A stretch of DNA of 5,320 nt from JBBQBQ01 sp038317685 (GTDB lineage: Bacteria; Desulfobacterota; Desulfuromonadia; Desulfuromonadales; DDH964), in NCBI GenBank assembly GCA_038317685.1, contig JBBQBQ010000234.1, positions 1-5,320 on the forward strand, given 5' to 3'. The notes under the pieces were generated by a model. The model saw only the letters and a program-made list of their open reading frames with translations, did not search any database and was not told the DNA's origin. The position numbers and the translations under genes are program-made. Every line of letters begins with the position of its first letter. Position 1 is the stretch's first letter. Shown one piece after another: positions 1-5,218 of this stretch.

Positions 1-1
1 G

Positions 2-478
2 GGGGTGATGGAGGAGGCGCATCGCCTCGGAATGCGCACCACCGCAACCATGATGTTCGGCAGCCGGGAGCGCCCCGAAGACATCGTCGAGCATCTCTTC
101 CGGGTGCGGGAGATCCAGGCCCAGAGCGGCGGCTTCACCGCCTTTATCCCCTGGACCTACCAGCCGGGGAATACCGAGCTCGGTGGCAGCACCGCTTCGG
201 GGGTGGAGTACCTCAAGGTTCTTGCCCTCTCCCGCATCGTCCTCGACAACGTCGACAACATCCAGGCCTCCTGGGTGACGCAAGGGGCGATGATGGCCCA
301 GGTGGCGCTCTTCTTCGGCGCCAACGACCTCGGCGGAACGATGCTCGAGGAGAACGTCGTCGCCGCCGCCGGCTGCGCCTTCCGCCTTTCCATCGCGGAG
401 ATCATCGAACTCGCCCGCGGAGCAGGCTTCACCCCGGCCAAGCGCAATACCCGCTATGCGATTCTGGAAGAATATTGA
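2..478 (+). CDS. mqnC: Cyclic dehypoxanthinyl futalosine synthase, C-terminal part (5' end outside window)
   Basis: This is the last 158 codons of a radical SAM enzyme of the futalosine (alternative) menaquinone pathway; the family converts dehypoxanthine futalosine to its cyclic form in the cytoplasm. The frame is already open at the window edge, so the GTG/ATG codons at 5-10 are internal and not starts. Visible family landmarks are RTTATMMFG near the beginning, GGFTAFIPWTYQPGNTEL (the FIPW-QP form separates MqnC from MqnE, which usually has FIPLAFHP), the stretch SRIVLDNVDNIQASWVTQG, GANDLGGTMLEENVV, and a C-terminal GFTPAKRNTRY. The radical SAM CxxxCxxC cluster site lies in the missing N-terminal half, so it cannot be checked. 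The gene ends with TGA five bases before a palindromic repeat. The assignment is from recognised motifs; confusion with MqnE is the main alternative and looks unlikely. Confidence 0.93.
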   Translation, partial: GVMEEAHRLGMRTTATMMFGSRERPEDIVEHLFRVREIQAQSGGFTAFIPWTYQPGNTELGGSTASGVEYLKVLALSRIVLDNVDNIQASWVTQGAMMAQVALFFGANDLGGTMLEENVVAAAGCAFRLSIAEIIELARGAGFTPAKRNTRYAILEEY

Positions 479-483
479 GCCTC

Positions 484-600
484 CCCTCTCCCCAAGGGAG
501 AGGGTGCCCGAAGGGCGGATGAGGGGGCTTTTGCTGGAGAGCGGGAGAGTTCCCCCCCCTCATCCGGCCTGGTGGCCACCTTCTCCCTCGATGGAGAAGG
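484..600. repeat. REPIN/MITE-like two-armed palindromic intergenic repeat
   Basis: Two inverted, imperfect copies of one unit of about 45 bp flank a short spacer. The left unit (484-526) starts with a perfect hairpin CCCTCTCCC (484-492)/GGGAGAGGG (496-504), then GCCC-gaa-GGGC (506-516), then GGATGAGGGGG. The right unit (about 552-600) reads CCCCCCCTCATCC, then GGCC-tggt-GGCC (566-577), then CCTTCTCC (579-586)/GGAGAAGG (593-600). The right unit is close to the reverse complement of the left, so the whole element can fold as one long cruciform or as separate hairpins. It begins six bases after the mqnC stop and could also end mqnC transcripts, though no T-run follows. This layout is that of REP doublets (REPINs), which are moved in trans by a RAYT transposase; no transposase is visible here. 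Confidence 0.8.
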
Positions 601-645
601 AGGCGTAATGGTGCGTAGGGCAGCTTTTATTGACGGGAGGTAGGT

Positions 646-933
646 ATGTTGAAAAGAAGAGTGGTTCAGGTTGTCCTTGTGGGAGTTTTTCTTTGCTGCG
701 CTTCTTCTGCTTTGGCCTCGGAGGTTAAAGAATTGGCAATGAAGGGGCGGCTCGGGGATGGGGCTTTTGCTGATCGGGTGCTCTGTGTCGATGGGCTGAA
801 GGTATTTCAGACGATCGCTTTTGGCTATGGCAGTGGGACCGGTGCTGCCGTTTCCAACATCCAACTGTACGAGGAGAAAAACGGCAAGGTGGTGCCGGTC
901 CGTTGCTATTCCGAAAACGGGGCGAAAAAGTAG
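646..933 (+). CDS. Small predicted exported protein of unknown function
   Basis: This encodes a 95-residue protein that I do not recognise. The start is well supported: GGGAGG at 635-640 lies five bases before the ATG. Residues 1-24 look like a Sec signal peptide: basic MLKRR, a hydrophobic core VVLVGVFLCCASS, and an ALA cleavage site before S25. There is no good lipobox (the residue before the first Cys is Leu). The mature part is about 71 residues, with a Gly/Ala-rich middle (FGYGSGTGAAVSN) and two cysteines, C47 and C87, that could form a disulfide after export. No membrane segment follows the signal peptide. The codon choice (many TTT, CTT and GTT codons) differs from the C/G-ending codons of mqnC, hisC and rnd, which fits an accessory or recently acquired gene. 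It stands alone between a repeat and a TA pair. The coding call is fairly sure; the function is unknown. Confidence 0.7.
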   Translation: MLKRRVVQVVLVGVFLCCASSALASEVKELAMKGRLGDGAFADRVLCVDGLKVFQTIAFGYGSGTGAAVSNIQLYEEKNGKVVPVRCYSENGAKK

Positions 934-1048
934 CCTGGAGTTTCATCAAGGATTTTCGGGCAGCGGTCGAATACCAGTCAAGCCAGGGCCGCAGATACGG
1001 GGTACTATATTCAACAAACCGATTACAGCGTCTTTCCATAAAAATCAT

Positions 1049-1053
1049 GAGGG
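1049..1053 (+). promoter_or_regulatory. Shine-Dalgarno deciding the mntA start
   Basis: GAGGG ends five bases before the ATG at 1059 and overlaps a competing in-frame ATG at 1047-1049. The upstream ATG has only an A-rich stretch (AAAAATC) before it, so 1059 is the preferred start. The two short palindromes TCATGA (1045-1050) and TGATCA (1054-1059) sit on either side of this site. The 934-1046 stretch upstream is partly AT-rich from about 1003 (TACTATATTC), a possible -10 region, but I find no convincing -35. Confidence 0.5.
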
Positions 1054-1058
1054 TGATC

Positions 1059-1364
1059 ATGGTGAAAAAAAATCCGGGAAACAGGGAAATCCTCCACATC
1101 CTTCACGCCTATCGGCAAGAGGTCGCGAGCCGCTACGGTATTCAGGCCATCGGCGTATTCGGCTCGGTGGCGCGCGGAGAGCACCGGGCGGACAGCGATG
1201 TCGACGTGGTGGTTAAGATCGTCCGCCCGGATCTTTTCATCCTGGTCGACATCAAGCAGGAGCTGGAAGCGCGGCTCCACCGTCCGGTCGATGTCGTGTC
1301 CTATCGCGAGAGTATGAACCCGTTCCTCAAACAGAGAATCGACCGGGAGGCGGTCTATGCGTGA
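1059..1364 (+). CDS. mntA: MNT-domain nucleotidyltransferase antitoxin (MntA type)
   Basis: This encodes a 101-residue minimal nucleotidyltransferase. The diagnostic GSX10DXD motif is intact: G35-S36 in FGSVARGEH, then D47-V-D49, with a third acidic residue at D78 in RPVDVVSY, so the protein should be catalytically competent. In the studied MntA-HepT family, the antitoxin neutralises its HEPN partner by transferring AMP to a tyrosine next to the toxin active site. The length is normal for the family. The stop overlaps the hepT start by eight bases, as expected for a translationally coupled TA operon with the antitoxin first. ATG 1059 was chosen for its GAGGG at the right distance; ATG 1047 would add four residues. 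The frame is open further upstream to 903, but that extension is not family-like and overlaps the preceding gene. The family call is firm; the antitoxin role is inferred from the partner. Confidence 0.9.
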   Translation: MVKKNPGNREILHILHAYRQEVASRYGIQAIGVFGSVARGEHRADSDVDVVVKIVRPDLFILVDIKQELEARLHRPVDVVSYRESMNPFLKQRIDREAVYA

Positions 1365-1629
1365 CCGGGATTTGGTGCGCGAAGTATTGGGGCAGATCGG
1401 TGAGGCGGCCGCAAAGATCGAGACCCGATTTAAGGCCATCGACAAGGTGGCCGACGGCGAGTTGCTTACCCAATACCCGGAAGTCGACTGGAAAAAAGCC
1501 AAGGGCATGCGCGACATTCTCACCCATCACTACGCCGATATCAGCGCAGAGGCGGTCTTCAACACCTGCCAGGACAAGATTCCGCACCTGCATGCCACCA
1601 TACGCAAGATGATCGGACAACTTGGTTAG
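1357..1629 (+). CDS. hepT: HEPN-domain RNase toxin (HepT/DUF86 type), unusually short
   Basis: This encodes a 90-residue HEPN protein paired with the MNT gene. The HEPN RNase motif RX4HXY is perfect in RDILTHHY (R52, H57, Y59), preceded by YPEVDWKKAKGM, a typical lead-in for HepT proteins. In the family, R and H form the RNA-cleaving site and the Y is the residue modified by MntA. The start is supported by GGGAGG at 1345-1350, six bases before the ATG, and by the eight-base overlap with mntA. Family members are usually about 110-140 residues, with the motif near residue 100; here it is at 52. The N-terminus (MRDRDLVREVLGQIGEAAAKIETRFK) and the C-terminus both look complete, so the missing 35-45 residues seem to be internal, around residues 26-29, where relatives have another helix with a DAICM..AIGES-like sequence. 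Whether it still folds and is toxic is open. It could be a working minimal form or a disarmed toxin. Confidence 0.85.
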   Translation: MRDRDLVREVLGQIGEAAAKIETRFKAIDKVADGELLTQYPEVDWKKAKGMRDILTHHYADISAEAVFNTCQDKIPHLHATIRKMIGQLG

Positions 1630-1640
1630 GCGAGACTGAT

Positions 1641-1667
1641 TCCCTCCGTGTCGCTGTGCCTCCGTAG
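1641..1667. repeat. Half-copy of a dispersed 'CTCCGTGTC..TGTGCCTCCGT' intergenic repeat
   Basis: The sequence TCCCTCCGTGTCGCTGTGCC followed by TCCGTAG resembles the right arm of the two-armed repeat at 3822-3912. On the minus strand it reads as ATEAQRHGGN, a false peptide well known from over-predicted ORFs in genomes that carry this repeat class. Only one arm is present. It lies in the 54-base gap between hepT and hisC, immediately before the hisC ribosome binding site. Confidence 0.6.
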
Positions 1668-1683
1668 CAAGAATGAGGATTGT

Positions 1684-2736
1684 ATGATTCCCCTGCGCCA
1701 AAACATCGCCGACATGGCCGGCTACGTCCCCGGCTTCCAGCCCGCCGACGAGGCGGCCTGGATCAAGCTCAACACCAACGAGAACCCTTACCCCCCCTCG
1801 CCGCGGGTGCGGGAGGCGCTCCTCGCCGAGATCGGCGGCGACGGCGCCAACCTGCGCAAATACCCCGATGCGGCGAGTCGCGAGATGCGCCGGGTCGCCG
1901 CCGAACTCTACGGCTTCGACCCGTCCTGGGTGATCACCGCCAACGGTTCCGACGAGCTTCTCAACAACCTGATCCGCGCCTTCGCCGGGGAAGGGGAGGA
2001 GGTCGCCTTCGTCCACCCCTCCTACTCCTACTACGCAACCCTCGCCGAAGTCCAGGGGGCGAAGATTCACACCTTCGGTTTGGCCGGGGATTTCACGCTG
2101 GCCGATTTCCCGGAATGCTACGACGGCAAGATCTTCTTCCTCACCAGCCCCAACGCGCCCCTCGGCTTCGCCCTGTCGCTTGCCTACCTGGAAGAGATCG
2201 CCCGCCGCTGCTCGGGGATGCTGGTGATCGACGAGGCCTACGTCGACTTTGCCGACGTCACCGCCATGGAGTTGGTGAAACGCTACGAGAATGTCGTCGT
2301 CACCCGCACCTTCTCCAAGAGCTACGCCCTGGCCGGGATGCGCCTCGGGCTCGCCGTGGCCCGCCCGGAGGTGATCGCCGCCCTCGACAAGATCCGCGAT
2401 CACTACCATCTCGACCGCCTGGCCCTCGTCGCCGGCAGCGCCGCCCTCGCCGATCAGGCCTGGCTGCGCCAATCGGTCGGGAAAATCCGGGCCACCCGCG
2501 CCCGTTTCTTGGCCGCGCTGAAGGCGCTCGGCTATATCGTCATCGATTCGCAGACCAACTTTGTCTTCGCGGGTCCTCCCGATGGCAACGGCAAGCGGGT
2601 CTTTGAGGCCCTCTACGCCCGCAAGATCCTGGTGCGCTACTTTTCCGATCCGCTCCTCGCCCACGGCATGCGCATCACCGTCGGCACCGATGGGGAGATC
2701 GACCGGCTGCTGGCGGCGCTGGGAGAGATCGGGTGA
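1684..2736 (+). CDS. hisC: Histidinol-phosphate aminotransferase
   Basis: This encodes a 350-residue, full-length class I/II PLP-dependent aminotransferase. It converts imidazole-acetol phosphate and glutamate to histidinol phosphate and 2-oxoglutarate, a late step of histidine synthesis in the cytoplasm. The N-terminal LNTNENPYPPSP is typical of HisC. The cofactor residues are visible: N157 in TSPNAPLGF (a variant of the more common NPNNPTG), D183 and Y186 in DEAYVDF, and the Schiff-base lysine K212 in TFSKSYALAGMRLG. The C-terminal VRYFSDP and MRITVGTDGEIDRLL also fit. ATG 1684 is preferred because GAGGA at 1675-1679 is well placed; a GTG at 1648 would add 12 residues encoded within the repeat. 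It is not in a his operon here and is followed closely by mutY. Some HisC proteins also transaminate aromatic substrates; the sequence alone does not exclude this. Confidence 0.95.
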   Translation: MIPLRQNIADMAGYVPGFQPADEAAWIKLNTNENPYPPSPRVREALLAEIGGDGANLRKYPDAASREMRRVAAELYGFDPSWVITANGSDELLNNLIRAFAGEGEEVAFVHPSYSYYATLAEVQGAKIHTFGLAGDFTLADFPECYDGKIFFLTSPNAPLGFALSLAYLEEIARRCSGMLVIDEAYVDFADVTAMELVKRYENVVVTRTFSKSYALAGMRLGLAVARPEVIAALDKIRDHYHLDRLALVAGSAALADQAWLRQSVGKIRATRARFLAALKALGYIVIDSQTNFVFAGPPDGNGKRVFEALYARKILVRYFSDPLLAHGMRITVGTDGEIDRLLAALGEIG

Positions 2737-2745
2737 TCTTTTTTT
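2724..2745 (+). terminator. Possible weak intrinsic terminator/attenuator overlapping the hisC stop
   Basis: AGAGATC (2724-2730) can pair with GATCTTT (2735-2741) around a GGGT loop, including one G-T wobble, and the T-run 2739-2745 follows directly. The shape is that of an intrinsic terminator, but the stem is short and AT-rich and the TGA stop lies inside it, so ribosomes finishing hisC would disrupt it. It may tune read-through into mutY, which starts ten bases later. Confidence 0.3.
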
Positions 2746-2754
2746 GGCTCGCTT

Positions 2755-3822
2755 ATGTCTGATTTTCCGCATATCGCCCCGCTCCTCCTCGCCTGGTACG
2801 ACGGCAGCGGCCGCGACCTGCCATGGCGCCATACCCGCGACCCCTACCGCATCTGGCTCTCCGAGATCATGCTGCAGCAGACCACGGTGACGGCGGTGAT
2901 CCCTTATTACCTGAGTTTCCTGGCCCGCTTCCCCGATCTCGCCACCCTGGCGGCTGCTCCGGCGGAGCAGGTCGTGGAGGCCTGGGTCGGACTCGGCTAC
3001 TACTCCCGTGCCCGCAACCTGCACGCCGCCGCGCGACAAGTGGCGGGCGTTTGCCGCGGCTTTTTTCCGCAGTCGCAGGAGGACCTCACCGCCCTTCCCG
3101 GCGTCGGCCGCTCCACCGCCGGGGCGATCCGCGCCATCGCCTTCGGCGAGCGGGGCGTGATCCTCGACGGTAACGTGCGCCGGGTGCTGGTGCGCCTCTT
3201 CGCGCTCGGCGGCGACCCGCGGAGCACGGCGGCGGAGAAGCAGCTTTGGCAGTGGGCGGAGGAACTGACCCCGGTCGAACGCGCCGCCGACTACGCCCAG
3301 GCGATCATGGATCTCGGCGCCACCTGCTGCACGCCGAGGAACCCGCTTTGCCCGGCCTGTCCCGTCGCCGCCCACTGCCAGGCCTGGGCGCAGGGGCGGC
3401 AGGACCAGTTGCCGCAGGCGCGGCCGCAAAAGGTGGTGCCGACCGTGTCGCAGGTCGGGCTGCTGCTCGCCGATGGCAAGGGCCGCCTCCTGGTGCGCCG
3501 ACGCCCCATGAGCGGGCTCCTCGGCGGCCTCTGGGAGTTTCCGACCCGCGAGGTGCTGTCCGGGTCGACTCCCGAGGCGACCGCACGGCTTTTCATCCAG
3601 GAATTGGCCGGAGCCGGTGCGATTGTCGAAGCCGGTGCGATTGTCGAAGCCGGTAAAGTTGCTCACACCTACAGCCATTTCAAACTCGACCTGCGCTTTT
3701 ATCGCGGCACCCTCGGAGCCGCCGGTTATGTCGCCGAAGGGGAGCACGACAGGCTCGCGCCTGACGCGCTGCACGATCTGGCCCTGCACGGCGCGCACCA
3801 GAAAGCGCTTAAATTCCTATAG
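2755..3822 (+). CDS. mutY: Adenine DNA glycosylase
   Basis: This encodes a 355-residue base-excision repair enzyme that removes adenine mispaired with 8-oxoguanine. Every key site is present: E37 in SEIMLQQT, the helix-hairpin-helix LPGVGRSTAGA (114-124), the catalytic D138 in ILDGNVRRVL, and the 4Fe-4S ligands C192-X6-C199-X2-C202-X5-C208. These numbers match E. coli MutY, which supports the start and an intact catalytic domain. A C-terminal NUDIX-like domain for 8-oxoG recognition runs from about 231 to the end, with VRRRP..GLLGGLWEFP and the HTYSHF loop (304-309, S307-H308). A perfect six-residue duplication (AGAIVE, 287-298) lies just before that loop. No clear Shine-Dalgarno precedes ATG 2755; it starts 18 bases after the hisC stop, so translational coupling is likely. 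The stop codon overlaps the first base of the next repeat. Confidence 0.96.
   Translation: MSDFPHIAPLLLAWYDGSGRDLPWRHTRDPYRIWLSEIMLQQTTVTAVIPYYLSFLARFPDLATLAAAPAEQVVEAWVGLGYYSRARNLHAAARQVAGVCRGFFPQSQEDLTALPGVGRSTAGAIRAIAFGERGVILDGNVRRVLVRLFALGGDPRSTAAEKQLWQWAEELTPVERAADYAQAIMDLGATCCTPRNPLCPACPVAAHCQAWAQGRQDQLPQARPQKVVPTVSQVGLLLADGKGRLLVRRRPMSGLLGGLWEFPTREVLSGSTPEATARLFIQELAGAGAIVEAGAIVEAGKVAHTYSHFKLDLRFYRGTLGAAGYVAEGEHDRLAPDALHDLALHGAHQKALKFL
3613..3654 (+). repeat. In-frame 18-bp tandem duplication inside mutY
   Basis: The unit GCCGGTGCGATTGTCGAA occurs at 3613-3630 and again, with no mismatch, at 3631-3648, followed by a partial third unit GCCGGT (3649-3654). Each unit encodes AGAIVE. One copy gives the length expected before the HTYSHF motif, so the second looks like a recent slippage or unequal-exchange product. 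It sits in a variable loop of the NUDIX-like domain and keeps the frame. Confidence 0.93.
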
Positions 3823-3912
3823 CCACAGAGGGCACCGAGAACCTCAACGCCGCCATAAAGACTCGAATTTATTTGGGTCTGGCTTTTCTCTGGGTCTCTG
3901 TGTCGCCGTGGC
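3822..3912. repeat. Two-armed 'GCCACAGAGG...' intergenic palindromic repeat
   Basis: The left arm GCCACAGAGGGCACCGAGA (3822-3840) is the imperfect inverse of the right arm TCTCTGTGTCGCCGTGGC (3895-3912). The interior of about 54 bases is AT-richer than its surroundings and has no gene. It fills most of the mutY-rnd gap and overlaps the mutY stop by one base. Read through, it gives SHRGHRE- and ATATQRP-like false peptides, hallmarks of a repeat class seen in many bacterial genomes. The half-copy before hisC belongs to the same family. Its mode of spread is unknown to me; a non-autonomous MITE-like element is one option. Confidence 0.7.
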
Positions 3913-3933
3913 CATCCTTGAATTGGAGAATGC

Positions 3934-5058
3934 ATGTCCGTCCCGATCCTGACCACCACCGCCGAAATTGCCACCTTCGCCCAGGAGCTTGCCTGCCACC
4001 CGTCGATCGCGGTCGATTTGGAGGCCGATTCCCTGCACTGCTACCGGGAAAAGGTCTGCCTGCTGCAGTTCACCACTCCGGAGCGCACCGTCCTTCTGGA
4101 CCCCCTGGCCGGAGCCGAGCTTTCGCCCCTGGCAGAGGTCCTGGCCGACCCGGCGCGCCGCAAGATCTTTCACGCCGCCGACTACGACACCCGCTGCCTC
4201 CACCGCGATTTCGGCTTCACCATCCGCGGTCTTTTCGACACCATGATCGCCTGCCAGTTCCTCGGCGAGGAGAAGGTCGGGCTGGCCGACGTCCTCGGCA
4301 AATATTTCGGCGTCGAGCTCGACAAGCAGTACCAGCGGGCCGACTGGTCGCTACGCCCCCTCTCCGCTGAAATGGTCCGTTACGCCGCCGAGGACACCGC
4401 GCACCTCCATCGGCTGGTGGAGCTTTTGGAGGAGAAGCTGCGGGAGAAGGGACGGCTGGAGTGGGTCGCCGAGGAGTTCGGGATCCTCGAACAGGGGCGC
4501 TTCGTCGATCATCAGGGGCCGCTCTTCCTGCGCGCCAAGGGGGCAGCGGCACTGCGGCCCCGCCAGCTGGCGGTCCTTGAGGCGCTTCTCCAATGGCGGG
4601 ACGGCGAGGCCCGGCGGCGTGACAAACCCCTCTTCATGGTTCTCGGCACCCAGCCGCTGATCGCTCTCGCCCAGGGCCAACCCCGCACCCTGCAGGGGCT
4701 GGTCGCCATCGAGGGGATTTCGCCGCGGCTCGCCGATCGCTATGGCAAGGCGCTTCTCCAGGCCATCGAAACCGGACTGGACGTCCCCGACGACCAGCTG
4801 CCGGTCTTCCCGCGGGGCGAACGGCGGCAGCGGGATCCCGAAGTCGATGCCCGGCTGGCGGCTTTGAAAGTCTGGCGCCAGGGGCGCGCCGCCGGCCTGG
4901 AGATCGATCCCGGGGTCCTCATCAACAATACCCTCCTTGAAGAGCTGGCCCGCCGCCGGCCGGGTCGGGAAGCAGAGCTGGAAGCTGTTCCCGGATTGAA
5001 GAACTGGCAGCGGCGGGAATTCGGGAATGAACTGCTGGGGGTGCTGAAGGGGAACTGA
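3934..5058 (+). CDS. rnd: Ribonuclease D (DEDDy 3'-5' exoribonuclease with HRDC domains)
   Basis: This encodes a 374-residue protein, the same size as E. coli RNase D. The family trims 3' ends of tRNA precursors and other small stable RNAs using two metal ions. The exonuclease domain spans about 1-190, with all DEDDy residues visible: D28 and E30 in AVDLEAD, D85 in HAADYDTRCL, and Y150 and D154 in RYAAEDTAHL. A first HRDC domain covers about 207-281 (RPRQLAVLEALLQWRD through GISPRLADRYGKALLQAIE), and a second, more divergent HRDC-like region covers about 303-372. These helical domains bind RNA in the family. The start follows GGAGA (3925-3929) by four bases and matches the family N-terminus. 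It is separated from mutY by a repeat, so it may have its own promoter, although none is obvious. A general 3'-5' exonuclease label is the alternative, but the HRDC domains favour RNase D. Confidence 0.94.
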   Translation: MSVPILTTTAEIATFAQELACHPSIAVDLEADSLHCYREKVCLLQFTTPERTVLLDPLAGAELSPLAEVLADPARRKIFHAADYDTRCLHRDFGFTIRGLFDTMIACQFLGEEKVGLADVLGKYFGVELDKQYQRADWSLRPLSAEMVRYAAEDTAHLHRLVELLEEKLREKGRLEWVAEEFGILEQGRFVDHQGPLFLRAKGAAALRPRQLAVLEALLQWRDGEARRRDKPLFMVLGTQPLIALAQGQPRTLQGLVAIEGISPRLADRYGKALLQAIETGLDVPDDQLPVFPRGERRQRDPEVDARLAALKVWRQGRAAGLEIDPGVLINNTLLEELARRRPGREAELEAVPGLKNWQRREFGNELLGVLKGN

Positions 5059-5071
5059 AACGGCTCCGCCG

Positions 5072-5093
5072 GACCCGACATCGGGTCGTTTAA
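5072..5093 (+). terminator. Possible weak terminator after rnd
   Basis: A perfect inverted repeat, GACCCGA (5072-5078)/TCGGGTC (5081-5087), lies 14 bases after the rnd stop. It would fold with a stem of six pairs and a four-base loop. Only a short broken T-run (GTTTAACTT) follows. A smaller hairpin, CGGC-tcc-GCCG (5061-5071), precedes it. The position suits an rnd terminator, but the U-tract is poor. Confidence 0.45.
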
Positions 5094-5149
5094 CTTATCG
5101 AAACAACAGGAAAAATGAAGGACATCTGGCGGCGTGGGGATGGATGTCT

Positions 5150-5212
5150 GATGGCAAGGGCTGACGAACGAGGTAGGATCGTCCCAACAGCAACCCTTGC
5201 CATCCAAGGAGG
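5150..5212 (+). promoter_or_regulatory. Structured leader abutting the Shine-Dalgarno of the last gene
   Basis: GATGGCAAGGG (5150-5160) and CCCTTGCCATC (5194-5204) form a perfect 11-bp inverted repeat, with an inner helix GACGA (5163-5167)/TCGTC (5179-5183) and an 11-base apical loop. The stem ends one base before a strong AAGGAGG (5206-5212), itself six bases before ATG 5219. An upstream GGATGG (5138-5143) could compete for CCATCC (5200-5205), allowing two alternative folds. The stem could control ribosome access or protect the mRNA, or could be an operator palindrome in DNA. It matches no riboswitch class that I recognise. Confidence 0.4.
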
Positions 5213-5218
5213 TCCACC

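Noticed and set aside
484..600. CRISPR array or tRNA in the palindromic region
   Set aside because: There are only two inverted units, no regularly spaced direct repeats, and no tRNA cloverleaf features.
903..1058. Upstream extension of mntA from a TTG at 903
   Set aside because: It overlaps the end of the small exported-protein gene, has no ribosome binding site, and the added 52 residues are not part of the MNT family.
1648..1683. GTG at 1648 as the hisC start
   Set aside because: The 12 extra residues are encoded partly by the dispersed repeat, while ATG 1684 has a well-placed GAGGA and gives the usual HisC N-terminus.
3613..3654. Tandem units as a minisatellite or protein-binding iteron array
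   Set aside because: The units are in frame inside mutY, only 2.3 copies exist, and the 18-bp length is a multiple of three, all of which fit a simple coding duplication.
1327..3798. A very long open frame (about 823 codons) on the minus strand opposite hepT, hisC and mutY
   Set aside because: It is antisense to genes with complete, recognised active sites, it crosses intergenic repeats (reading ATEAQRHGGN), and its composition is the usual reverse-strand shadow of GC-rich codons.
3617..3952. Plus-strand open frame running from mutY through the repeat
   Set aside because: It is a frame shadow of mutY followed by the SHRGHRE-type false peptide of the intergenic repeat.
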